Assembly (NCBI GenBank): GCA_002422725.1
Contig: DITE01000017.1
Coordinates: 1-9,652, forward strand
Source: Bacteroidales bacterium UBA6192
GTDB taxonomy: Bacteria > Bacteroidota > Bacteroidia > Bacteroidales > F082
Length of the DNA: 9,652 nucleotides
Direction of reading: 5' to 3'
Below the pieces are notes generated by a model that did not search any database, was not told where the DNA came from, and saw only the letters and a list, made by a program, of their open reading frames with translations. Positions within the stretch are counted from its first letter, which is position 1; each line of letters starts with the position of its first letter. Positions 1 through 6,567 of the stretch are shown one piece after another. Both the position numbers and the translations under genes were made by a program.

Positions 1-336
1 ATCAAGTTCCAGTGCCGGATTCCAGAAACAATCTTTAAAATTTACAATCTTATTATCTACAATTGTTATCCCTTCGTGTTCAAGCAATTGCCGCATCAAT
101 TCCGGGTGGCCAAAATGGAGTCTTCCGGTGAGGACACCCTGCCGGTTTACGACCCTATGAGCCGGAATCTGTAATTGGCTCGAATGGGATGCATTCATTG
201 CCCAGCCAACCATCCTTGATGAACCCTTGCTCCCAATACATTCAGCAATAGCCCCATAAGAGGTTACCCTTCCAAATGGAATTTGTTTGACAACCTCATA
301 CACTTTTTCGAAAAAATTATGCTGATCGCTCATCAT
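1..336 (-). CDS. Alkyltransferase-like (ATL) protein, MGMT DNA-binding-domain family; 3' end cut by window edge
   Basis: Translating the minus strand from the ATG at 336 gives 112 codons without a stop before position 1. The protein matches the C-terminal DNA-binding domain of O6-alkylguanine-DNA alkyltransferases: PFGRVTSYGAIA (about 20-31, Tyr27 at the nucleotide-flipping tyrosine position), SSRMVGWAMN (Arg41 at the arginine-finger position) and IPAHRVVNRQG (57-67). The alkyl-acceptor Cys of the PCHRV motif is Ala59, so it should not transfer alkyl groups. Known ATL proteins (Trp or Ala at this position) bind and flip O6-alkylguanine and recruit nucleotide excision repair; that role here is inference. 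ATLs are usually about 100-120 residues, so little is missing. The start overlaps the trmB 3' end by 20 bases, suggesting co-transcription and coupling. A second ATG at 333 is equally possible. Confidence 0.88.
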   Translation of the reverse strand, partial: MMSDQHNFFEKVYEVVKQIPFGRVTSYGAIAECIGSKGSSRMVGWAMNASHSSQLQIPAHRVVNRQGVLTGRLHFGHPELMRQLLEHEGITIVDNKIVNFKDCFWNPALELD

Positions 337-1000
337 GCAGGCTAAAGCGTAAATACTTGATGGGGATACCCTCTTTAAGCCATTTCAGCTCATAAAAGGT
401 TTTAATGCTTTTCACAACTTCTTCGCCCGGATAATCATAGAGGTTGCTTATTTGCTGGTGAAGCACATGTTTGTTGGCTTGAATGATATCAATTGTATAT
501 TCAAAAAAAGATTGACTGTCCGTTTTCAGATGAATCACACCATCCTTTTTCAGGAAGCTTTTATACCTTGTCAGAAACATTTGGTTGGTTAATCTTTTCC
601 TTTCGCGCGACGACACTAACTGTGGGTCAGGAAAAGTAATCCAGATTTCGGAGACCTCATCTTTTTCGAAAAAATACTCGATCAGTTCAACCCGCGACCG
701 TATAAAAGCAACATTGCCAAGATTTTCCTCGCGTGCATTTTTCAGGCCGCGCCATAAGCGTGCCCCTTTGATATCAATCCCGATATAGTTGTTGGATGGA
801 TTGGCTTTTGCCAGGCCAATGGTGTATTCCCCTTTTCCGCAACCCAATTCCAGAATGATCGGATTGTTGTTTTTAAAAAAACTATTCCACTTTCCTTTAA
901 GACTAAATCCGTTAGTGGTAAGCTGATCAAAACGAAGCTGAAAAAGGTTGTCAAAAGTAAGGTTCTCAGCAAAATGCTGCAATTTCTTTTTACGTCCCAC
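317..1000 (-). CDS. trmB: tRNA (guanine-N7-)-methyltransferase TrmB
   Basis: This cytoplasmic Rossmann-fold methyltransferase uses S-adenosylmethionine to make m7G46 in the variable loop of tRNAs. The 227-residue length is usual for bacterial TrmB. Visible motifs are the SAM-binding loop ILELGCGKGEYT (49-60), the acidic strand end YIGIDIKGARLW (72-83), the family signature WITFPDPQ (120-127) with Q where proteobacteria usually have W, HLKTDS (157-162), and the C-terminal TFYELKWLKEG (201-211) of the substrate-binding region. The start codon is GTG, supported by an AGGAG eight bases upstream, one of the few clear Shine-Dalgarno sites in the window. An ATG at 1017 is in another frame and stops after three codons. 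The gene lies 23 bases after the SPOR-protein gene and overlaps the ATL gene by 20 bases, so all three are probably one transcript. Confidence 0.95.
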   Translation of the reverse strand: MGRKKKLQHFAENLTFDNLFQLRFDQLTTNGFSLKGKWNSFFKNNNPIILELGCGKGEYTIGLAKANPSNNYIGIDIKGARLWRGLKNAREENLGNVAFIRSRVELIEYFFEKDEVSEIWITFPDPQLVSSRERKRLTNQMFLTRYKSFLKKDGVIHLKTDSQSFFEYTIDIIQANKHVLHQQISNLYDYPGEEVVKSIKTFYELKWLKEGIPIKYLRFSLHDERSA

Positions 1001-1008
1001 AAATCTTA

Positions 1009-1013
1009 CTCCT
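1009..1013 (-). promoter_or_regulatory. Shine-Dalgarno site for trmB
   Basis: AGGAG on the minus strand lies eight bases before the GTG at 1000. It decides the start, because no in-frame ATG precedes the conserved GRKKK N-terminus of TrmB. It is notable because the other genes in this window lack a recognisable Shine-Dalgarno sequence, as is usual in Bacteroidota. Confidence 0.7.
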
Positions 1014-1023
1014 GCATAAAAAA

Positions 1024-2361
1024 TTATAAACTAAAGAGCCACGCATTGCTATCTTCTTCACTTTTAATAGTCTGGAGTCGTTTCAGCGCATCATTTTTGC
1101 TGCGAAATGCAACATAGCTAACTCTCCAGAGTCCAGTTTTGGTTTGTCCGGCATACGAAGGTGAATATCCTTTGCCGGAGAGCTGACGAATGAGCTTTTC
1201 GGCATTTTCCTTTTCACGGAACGCACCTGCTATGATGAAATACTTCGCATCAGCATCCACAGCAGCGACATCAGTTGAAGATACACTTGTTTTAATTTGT
1301 TTTGGTTCTTTTTTCACCGGACTGGCTTCCGGCACAATGTTTTCTACCTTATTTTCAGTGACAAGGGGTTCAGTAGAACCAACTATAATCTCTTTGTTGT
1401 CTGATGCCGGGTTCAGGTAGGTATCATTTACCAACGCTGAGTCCTGTTCCCCGATCAATTCGTCATCGTCAACATAAAGATTTTCGATTGGGAGTGCTTT
1501 TGACTGGAGGAGATTGTTGTTAGCTGGCTGCAGCAACACCCTTTCATCCCTCGCAGGCGCTTCTTCTTTTGATTTCAGGGGCAGATACTTGTCAATGGGC
1601 AATTTATCCATATTGTTGACAATATACTCATTGGGGCTGGCATAGAAAAAAGGAACCAGGCTTGCATAGGAGGAATAGTAATACTGAACAGTATGTTTAT
1701 TCATCACGCCCCATCCGATGAAGAGGGAAAAAAGCAAAACAAACAAAAACGTAAACTGCTTTTTATACGGACTACTTCGTTTGGCAGCAATTTGCCTGTG
1801 TTGCACCTGAGGTGCTGTCCTGCTCTGGCTGACAGTTGAAGTTACTTTATGCCTCTGGCTGATGGGTCGAGCAGCTGATTCCCTAACCGCAGGGGCAGGG
1901 GTTTCCGCAATAGTTTTTGATTTTTTCTCCTGAAATGTGCCCCGAACAACAGGGTGGGCAACGAAACTACTCAGCCCAAAGGATGAAGCAAGGTAGTTCT
2001 GACTTTCATCAGCTTCAAATTGCACAACATGCTCCTGATTCAAATAGATGCTGCCAATTCGGCGGAATGCGATACGTCTGCCTTTTTCCATTTCCTGCAG
2101 ACATTTCAACACAAATCGATCGAGCCGACCTTTGGCGTCCTGATAGGTTAACTTCTCTGTAATGGCAATGTGATTGAGAAGCAATCCATCATTGGTACGC
2201 AGGTGAGGGTTGAAAACGACTTCTTTAAACGGTGGCCTGAACTGATTTTTAACAGGATGAATGCTGGCATTATGATTTCGTGCAATAAACCCACCTAGCC
2301 CAGGAATAACTACGCATTCGTAATCATACAACAGATCAGCTATATAGCGGGCAATTTTCAT
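1024..2361 (-). CDS. HU/CCDC81-domain membrane protein with C-terminal SPOR domain
   Basis: The 445-residue protein has three parts. Residues 1 to about 135 form a tandem module resembling the bacterial HU-CCDC81 domains found in Bacteroidota: MKIARYIADLLYDYECVVIPGLGGF-type start, then RPPFKEVVFNPHLRTNDG (42-59), then a second unit ending near SSFGLSS (126-132). A basic, low-complexity linker (about 140-200) leads to a single membrane segment (202-220, FTFLFVLLFSLFIGW). After an acidic, disordered-looking stretch (225-370) comes a SPOR domain (about 372-445: KYFIIAGAFREKENAEKLIRQL, then GLWRVSYVAF). The expected topology is N-terminus in the cytoplasm and SPOR in the periplasm, where SPOR domains bind denuded peptidoglycan at septa. 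The HU fold suggests DNA or protein binding at the inner face. A link to division or chromosome partition is a published proposal for the family, not shown here. It has its own weak promoter and precedes trmB by 23 bases. Confidence 0.88.
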   Translation of the reverse strand: MKIARYIADLLYDYECVVIPGLGGFIARNHNASIHPVKNQFRPPFKEVVFNPHLRTNDGLLLNHIAITEKLTYQDAKGRLDRFVLKCLQEMEKGRRIAFRRIGSIYLNQEHVVQFEADESQNYLASSFGLSSFVAHPVVRGTFQEKKSKTIAETPAPAVRESAARPISQRHKVTSTVSQSRTAPQVQHRQIAAKRSSPYKKQFTFLFVLLFSLFIGWGVMNKHTVQYYYSSYASLVPFFYASPNEYIVNNMDKLPIDKYLPLKSKEEAPARDERVLLQPANNNLLQSKALPIENLYVDDDELIGEQDSALVNDTYLNPASDNKEIIVGSTEPLVTENKVENIVPEASPVKKEPKQIKTSVSSTDVAAVDADAKYFIIAGAFREKENAEKLIRQLSGKGYSPSYAGQTKTGLWRVSYVAFRSKNDALKRLQTIKSEEDSNAWLFSL

Positions 2362-2378
2362 AAGATTATTTCAATATG

Positions 2379-2393
2379 AGCCATTCATTGGCT
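2379..2393. repeat. Short inverted repeat in the 5' leader of the HU-SPOR gene
   Basis: The arms AGCCA (2379-2383) and TGGCT (2389-2393) flank a five-base loop, TTCAT. The repeat lies between the candidate promoter and the ATG at 2361, so it could form a small RNA hairpin in the leader. A five-pair stem is weak and may be chance. There is no U-tract in the minus-strand direction to make it a terminator for kdsB. Confidence 0.25.
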
Positions 2394-2403
2394 TTTGAAC
2401 CTG

Positions 2404-2435
2404 CTAAATTACGAAAGCATGAATCAATAAGTCAA
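2404..2435 (-). promoter_or_regulatory. Candidate Bacteroidota-type promoter for the HU-SPOR/trmB/ATL unit
   Basis: On the minus strand a TTG (2435-2433) is followed after 21 bases by TAATTTAG (2411-2404). This matches the Bacteroidota TTG / TAnnTTTG arrangement with one mismatch in the -7 element. It overlaps the last codon region of kdsB and would give a leader of roughly 35-40 bases. The assignment is by eye only; read-through from kdsB is also likely. Confidence 0.4.
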
Positions 2436-3169
2436 CTTTTGTTCATAAGTTTTTTCAAATCGTCAGGTGTATCGATTGAATGGCCTTCTTTTTCTGTCAG
2501 AGCAACATGAATGGCATGTCCGTTTTCGAGCCAGCGCAATTGTTCGAGCGACTCGGCTGTTTCGAGCATTGTTTGCCCGTAACGGCTTATTATGGCCAGG
2601 GTTGCCACATCATAGCCGTAAATGCCAAGATGCTTGTAATAAGCGGTTTGAGCGAGCCAGTGATCTTTATCGGTGTTTCTTTGAAACGGAATGGGATAAC
2701 GACTGAAGTACAATGCTTTAGAATGAGAATCCATAACCACTTTAACGATGTTCGGGTTCAGCAAATCATCCAGATTATCAATTCTTCGGGCAAGTGTGGC
2801 AATATTTGCTTTAGCTGACTGCAACAAGGAGGCAAGGCTATCAATTTGTTCGGGATCGATAAACGGCTCATCACCCTGAATATTGATTACAGAGCCATAA
2901 TCGCCTGATAGTTTTTGAAAAGCTTCAAAGCACCTGTCGGTTCCACTCTGGTGATGCGGACTTGTTAAAACAACCTCACCACCAAAAGACCTTACGGCAG
3001 CAAATATTGCTTCATGATCGGTGGCCACCACAACTTTACTTAATAAACGTGATTTACAAGCCTGTTCATACACATGTTGAATCATTGGTTTATCATTGAT
3101 CAACACCAATGGTTTTCCCGGAAACCGGGTTGATGCATACCGGGCAGGTATAATTCCAACTGTTTTCAT
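2432..3169 (-). CDS. kdsB: 3-deoxy-manno-octulosonate cytidylyltransferase (CMP-Kdo synthetase)
   Basis: KdsB activates Kdo with CTP to form CMP-Kdo, the donor for the inner core of lipopolysaccharide, in the cytoplasm. The 245-residue product is close to the 248 of E. coli KdsB. Motifs visible are the nucleotide-binding start VGIIPARYASTRFPGKPL (4-21), ATDHEAI (49-55), the QSGTDRCFEA region (74-83), INIQGDEPFIDPEQI (95-109, metal-binding Asp100), SRYPIPF (156-162), HLGIYGY (180-186), ESLEQLRWLENG (206-217) and SIDTPDDL (231-238). I chose the ATG at 3169, whose product starts MKTVGIIPARY. The longer frame from 3187 starts with TTG and adds six residues not expected in the family. It follows the deoxynucleoside kinase by 27 bases and is probably cotranscribed with it. 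Confidence 0.96.
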   Translation of the reverse strand: MKTVGIIPARYASTRFPGKPLVLINDKPMIQHVYEQACKSRLLSKVVVATDHEAIFAAVRSFGGEVVLTSPHHQSGTDRCFEAFQKLSGDYGSVINIQGDEPFIDPEQIDSLASLLQSAKANIATLARRIDNLDDLLNPNIVKVVMDSHSKALYFSRYPIPFQRNTDKDHWLAQTAYYKHLGIYGYDVATLAIISRYGQTMLETAESLEQLRWLENGHAIHVALTEKEGHSIDTPDDLKKLMNKS

Positions 3170-3196
3170 TACAGGCAATTCAATCAAATTGATGGT

Positions 3197-3808
3197 TTAA
3201 AAAAGACCATGCAATTCGGCATTTACTTTTTCGATCACCCTGCTCAGATCAGCCGGTTTCTCCAGGTCAATATCATCCACCTCAAAAACCAGCAGTTTAC
3301 CAATGGTATACTTACTTATCCAGGCTTCATAACGTTCGTTCAAATGCGAAAGATAATCGAGTCGGATCGATGCCTCATATTCCCGTCCTCTTTTCTGAAT
3401 CTGATTCACAAGTGTTGGCACCGAAGCTCTGAGATAAATAAGCAGGTCGGGTGGTTGCAGAAACTGACTCATGAGCTCGAACAAGGTGCTGTAATTCTCA
3501 AAATCGCGTGTCGACATCAGGTTCATGGAATGCAGGTTTGGCGCAAAAATATAGGCATCCTCATAAATCGTTCTGTCCTGAACAATCGATTTTCCGCTAT
3601 TTCTGATTTCAATCACCTGACGGAATCTGCTATTGAGAAAATAAACCTGAAGGTTGAACGACCATCGTTGCATATCCTCATAAAAACTATGAAGGTAGGG
3701 GTTGTTTTCAACATCTTCGAAATGAGGCGTCCAGTTGAACTGTTTGGATAACAGACGAGTCAGGGTTGTTTTCCCTGATCCGATATTTCCGGCTATGGCG
3801 ATATGCAT
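3197..3808 (-). CDS. Deoxynucleoside kinase (dCK/dGK/dAK family)
   Basis: This cytoplasmic P-loop kinase phosphorylates deoxynucleosides to dNMPs in the salvage pathway. The 203-residue length fits bacterial deoxyadenosine/deoxyguanosine kinases. Visible features are the P-loop GNIGSGKTT (8-16), the region ENNPYLHSFYEDMQRWSFNLQ (34-54) that lines the nucleoside pocket, the catalytic/base-binding QDRTIYEDAYIFA (77-89, DR pair), and the lid KRGREYE (139-145), followed by DYLSHLNERYEAW (151-163). Which deoxynucleoside is preferred cannot be read from sequence. I chose the ATG at 3808 because the P-loop strand MHIAIAGN follows immediately, as in Bacteroidota homologues. An ATG at 3829 and a TTG at 3856 only add a non-conserved leader. 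It lies 44 bases after the GH3 gene and 27 before kdsB. Confidence 0.92.
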   Translation of the reverse strand: MHIAIAGNIGSGKTTLTRLLSKQFNWTPHFEDVENNPYLHSFYEDMQRWSFNLQVYFLNSRFRQVIEIRNSGKSIVQDRTIYEDAYIFAPNLHSMNLMSTRDFENYSTLFELMSQFLQPPDLLIYLRASVPTLVNQIQKRGREYEASIRLDYLSHLNERYEAWISKYTIGKLLVFEVDDIDLEKPADLSRVIEKVNAELHGLF

Positions 3809-3852
3809 GTGGTTGGTTTTTGGAGGCATAAAAGTAGTAAGAATTTGGAGAA

Positions 3853-5373
3853 TCAAACTGTTTGATTAATACGAAGAATTTCTTCTGAGATATCACGGTT
3901 ATTCGACAGTCGTGGCACCTTGTGCTGGCCGCCGAGCTTATTGTTCTGTTTCAGCCAGGTATAAAAAGTTCCTTTCTTCATCACTCTGACCACAGGTTCT
4001 TTGAGCACCATATTGTGGTATCGCTTAGCCTCATAATCAGAATTAAGTGATTTCAGGGCATTATCGAGGGTTTCGCTAAAATAATCGAGATCAGAGGGAT
4101 TCTCGTTAAACTCGATCAGCCACTCATGCGAAGCTTTTTCATTGCCATCGAAATATAATGGAGAAGCGGTGTATTCATTAATGGTGACTTTGCATTTGCC
4201 ACAAGCTACAGTGAGGGCATTTTCGGCATTATCCACAATCAGCTCCTCGCCTACTGCATTGATAAAATTCTTTGTCCGTCCTGTTATCTTTATCCGATAG
4301 GGATTCAAGGATGTAAACCTGATCGTATCGCCAATCATATATCTCCACAAACCGGCATTGGTCGAAATGACCAGGGCATAATTCCGGTCTTTCTCTACTT
4401 CGCCCAGCTGATAGGATTGGGGGTTATCGCTATCAAGCTGATCAACAGGGACAAACTCATAAAACACCCCATAATCGAGCATCAGTAGGAGTTCATACAC
4501 CTTAGCCTGATCCTGAATACCAAAAAATCCCTCGGAAGCATTGTATGTTTCCATATAGTTGATACTTCCATCACGGATCAGCGAAAGAAATTGCTGGCGG
4601 TAAGGATCGAAATTGACACCTCCGTGAAAAAACACTTCAAGATTTGGCCATACATCTGTAATATACTGTTTTTGGGTAAGCTCAAGAATGCGTTTTAATA
4701 GCACCAGTGTCCAGGAGGGAACCCCCGAAATGCTTGTAACATCGTGGGTCATGGTTTCAGCTGCCATCTTTTCGATTTTGCTTTCCCACTCGTCCATCAG
4801 GGCCGTAGACAGGTTTGGTGTTTTCATAAATTGCGCCCAGAATGGCAGGTTCTGGATGAGAATGGCTGACAAATCGCCGTCATAATAAGACTCATTATTT
4901 ACCTCGGTGATATTATGGCTCCCACCCATAACCAATCCCTTACCATCAAACACTTCAGTATCAGGAAAGTTATTAACATAGAGCGACAACATATCCTTTC
5001 CACCCTTGAAGTGACATTCTTCGAGTGAGGAATTGCTTACCGGAATGAACTTGCTTTTGCTTGATGTGGTGCCTGATGATTTGGCAAACCACCTGATTTC
5101 TTCAGGCCAGAGTATATTTTGCTCACCATTACGTAAACGGTCGATGTATGGTTTAATATCTTCGTACTTGCTTATCGGAACATTTTGGGTATACTGCTGA
5201 TAGGTTTTAATACTCCTGTAGTCGTATTTCCTCCCCCACTCTGTTGATTTGCCATGATTGATTAAACGCCTGAACCATTCGGCCTGAACATCATGCGGAT
5301 ACTTAATAAACAGTTCGATCTGATGCATCCTTTTTTTCATCAGCCAACTGACCACCGAACTTAAAATTGCCAT
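3853..5373 (-). CDS. GH3 auxin-responsive promoter family protein (putative acyl-adenylating enzyme)
   Basis: The 506-residue protein has the layout of bacterial GH3-fold proteins, members of the ANL (acyl-CoA synthetase/luciferase-like) superfamily. It shows the ATP-binding loop FAKSSGTTSSKSKFIPVS (96-113), SGVPSWTLVLLKRI (216-229), FHGGVNFDPYR (249-259), the adenine/acyl pocket motif METYNASEGFFG (274-285), the ribose-binding Asp in YMIGDTIRF (345-353), ITGRTKNFINAVGEELI (363-379), and a C-terminal KLGGQHKVPRL (479-489) whose Lys485 is a candidate catalytic lysine. Plant GH3 enzymes join amino acids to jasmonate or auxin. Substrates of the Bacteroidota proteins are not known to me, so the reaction (carboxylate adenylation, perhaps amide formation) is inferred from fold. 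No signal peptide is seen. It heads the unit GH3-dNK-kdsB and has its own promoter. Confidence 0.9.
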   Translation of the reverse strand: MAILSSVVSWLMKKRMHQIELFIKYPHDVQAEWFRRLINHGKSTEWGRKYDYRSIKTYQQYTQNVPISKYEDIKPYIDRLRNGEQNILWPEEIRWFAKSSGTTSSKSKFIPVSNSSLEECHFKGGKDMLSLYVNNFPDTEVFDGKGLVMGGSHNITEVNNESYYDGDLSAILIQNLPFWAQFMKTPNLSTALMDEWESKIEKMAAETMTHDVTSISGVPSWTLVLLKRILELTQKQYITDVWPNLEVFFHGGVNFDPYRQQFLSLIRDGSINYMETYNASEGFFGIQDQAKVYELLLMLDYGVFYEFVPVDQLDSDNPQSYQLGEVEKDRNYALVISTNAGLWRYMIGDTIRFTSLNPYRIKITGRTKNFINAVGEELIVDNAENALTVACGKCKVTINEYTASPLYFDGNEKASHEWLIEFNENPSDLDYFSETLDNALKSLNSDYEAKRYHNMVLKEPVVRVMKKGTFYTWLKQNNKLGGQHKVPRLSNNRDISEEILRINQTV

Positions 5374-5408
5374 AAGATATAGAGGAGATTGAAAATAAAT
5401 TGTGACTA

Positions 5409-5416
5409 CAAATTTA
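5409..5416 (-). promoter_or_regulatory. -7 promoter element upstream of the GH3-dNK-kdsB unit
   Basis: The minus strand reads TAAATTTG, a perfect match to the Bacteroidota -7 consensus TAnnTTTG, with the GH3 ATG about 35 bases downstream. I see no convincing -33 TTG at the usual 19-21 base distance; the spacer is instead filled by a perfect inverted repeat (5417-5437). Confidence 0.5.
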
Positions 5417-5437
5417 CATAAAGCCGGGCACTTTATG
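5417..5437. repeat. Perfect 7-bp inverted repeat abutting the GH3 promoter
   Basis: The arms CATAAAG (5417-5423) and CTTTATG (5431-5437) flank a seven-base GC-rich centre (CCGGGCA). The repeat lies directly against the -7 element, where the -33/-7 spacer would be. It may be an operator for a dimeric regulator. It could also be a weak terminator hairpin for the upstream permease transcript, but no U-tract follows in that direction. The rest of the 5374-5485 gap shows only AT-rich sequence. Confidence 0.45.
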
Positions 5438-5485
5438 GATAAAAAACCAATTCAGGCAAATTTTATCTCAATTTCCTTTTTCTAC

Positions 5486-6565
5486 CTACTTCGGTGCCTT
5501 AGTAATTAAATAGATACCCAGAACAGCAAACACCATATTCGGTATCCAGGCGGCAAGAAACGGGGGGAGATTGCCGAAAGTGGCAAAAACAGTTGAGAAT
5601 TGCATGAAAATGATGTATGAAAAAGTAAGCCCGATACCAACACCCAGATGCATTCCTATCCCTCCCCTTACCTTTCGGCTCGAAACAGCCACACCAATAA
5701 ATGTAAGAATGATGATGGCAACAGGTGATGCCACCCGTTTGTGTTTCTCAACCTGATAGGTGGTTACTCCTTTGCTGCCTTTGAGCAATTCTTTATCGAT
5801 GTGTCTTCTCAGCTCCCAGAAATTCATCACTTCATAGTCCTCCTTGATCTTGTATAAATCTGTTGGCTGCAGGTTAAGTACTGTGTCAATCCGTTTTCCT
5901 TTTACAAGGGTTTCATCAAGGCTATCAATCTTACGTTCAACGTAGTTAAAAATCATCCATCCGTTTTTCCGGGTCGTATCCAATTCAATTCGCTCGGCAG
6001 CAAGTTTGTAGGTCAATTGTTGACCATCATACTTCTCCATGGTGAATTTGTAGCCGGTACTAAGCTTATTGTTGTAGTTTTCGACGTAAACGAAAACCCC
6101 TTTTTCAATCTGCACATGGATGTTGCGTTCTTTATCTTTCGAAAGATTCTCGATATATTTATTCTTAAACTCCCTCCTGATTTCGTTGGTTCGGGGAATC
6201 AAAAAATTACCAAGGTAAAAAGATGTAACCCCCAGTAAGACAGAAGCAAACAAATAGGGACGCAACATACGGTTAAACGAAACCCCACTACTTAAAATGG
6301 CAATGATCTCGGTATTTCCGGCCATCTTGGATGTAAAAAAGATGACCGAAATAAAGGTAAAAAGAAAAATAAACAGGTTGATGAAATACGGAATGAAATA
6401 CAGATAGTAATCGATAATAATCTCTTTAACAGGAGCCCTGTTCTTCAGGAAGTCCTCAATGTTTTCGGATATATCAAAAATGATTACAATGAGAATCAGC
6501 AGTGAAATGGCATAGACAAAGGTGCCCAGGAATTTTTTAAAAATATACCAATCAATAATTTTCAT
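5486..6565 (-). CDS. lptG: LptF/LptG-family permease (YjgP/YjgQ), LPS export ABC transporter subunit
   Basis: The 359-residue length equals that of E. coli LptG (360). The layout is typical: three N-terminal membrane helices (about 13-30, 55-77, 101-122), a periplasmic beta-rich domain (about 130-270), and three C-terminal helices (about 278-295, 305-323, 333-354). The segment MAGNTEIIAILSSGVSF (81-97) after TM2 is the cytoplasmic coupling loop that contacts the ATPase LptB, and HKRVASPVAIIILTFIGVAVS (275-295) opens the second half. In LptB2FG such subunits extract LPS from the inner membrane and pass it to the periplasmic bridge. The family call is firm; whether it plays the LptG or LptF part is less certain, since I cannot see the partner. 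Its ATG lies two bases after the tgt stop, so tgt and this gene are one transcript. Confidence 0.88.
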   Translation of the reverse strand: MKIIDWYIFKKFLGTFVYAISLLILIVIIFDISENIEDFLKNRAPVKEIIIDYYLYFIPYFINLFIFLFTFISVIFFTSKMAGNTEIIAILSSGVSFNRMLRPYLFASVLLGVTSFYLGNFLIPRTNEIRREFKNKYIENLSKDKERNIHVQIEKGVFVYVENYNNKLSTGYKFTMEKYDGQQLTYKLAAERIELDTTRKNGWMIFNYVERKIDSLDETLVKGKRIDTVLNLQPTDLYKIKEDYEVMNFWELRRHIDKELLKGSKGVTTYQVEKHKRVASPVAIIILTFIGVAVSSRKVRGGIGMHLGVGIGLTFSYIIFMQFSTVFATFGNLPPFLAAWIPNMVFAVLGIYLITKAPK

Positions 6566-6567
6566 GG

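Noticed and set aside
2480..2818. Plus-strand open frame of 112 codons opposite kdsB
   Set aside because: Antisense to conserved KdsB motifs; no independent support.
3170..3196. Small palindromes (ATCAA-T-TTGAT and CAATT...AATTG) between the deoxynucleoside kinase and kdsB genes
   Set aside because: Five-base AT-rich arms are expected by chance and there is no associated promoter element or U-tract.
3209..3751. Plus-strand open frame of 180 codons opposite the deoxynucleoside kinase
   Set aside because: It is fully antisense to a gene with clear P-loop and lid motifs, has no recognisable domain, and has no promoter of its own. It is a coding shadow.
3809..3852. Possible internal promoter (TACTTTTA with upstream TTTG) before the deoxynucleoside kinase gene
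   Set aside because: The -7 match has an error in its TTTG part and the spacer is 17 instead of 19-21 bases; cotranscription from the GH3 promoter is simpler.
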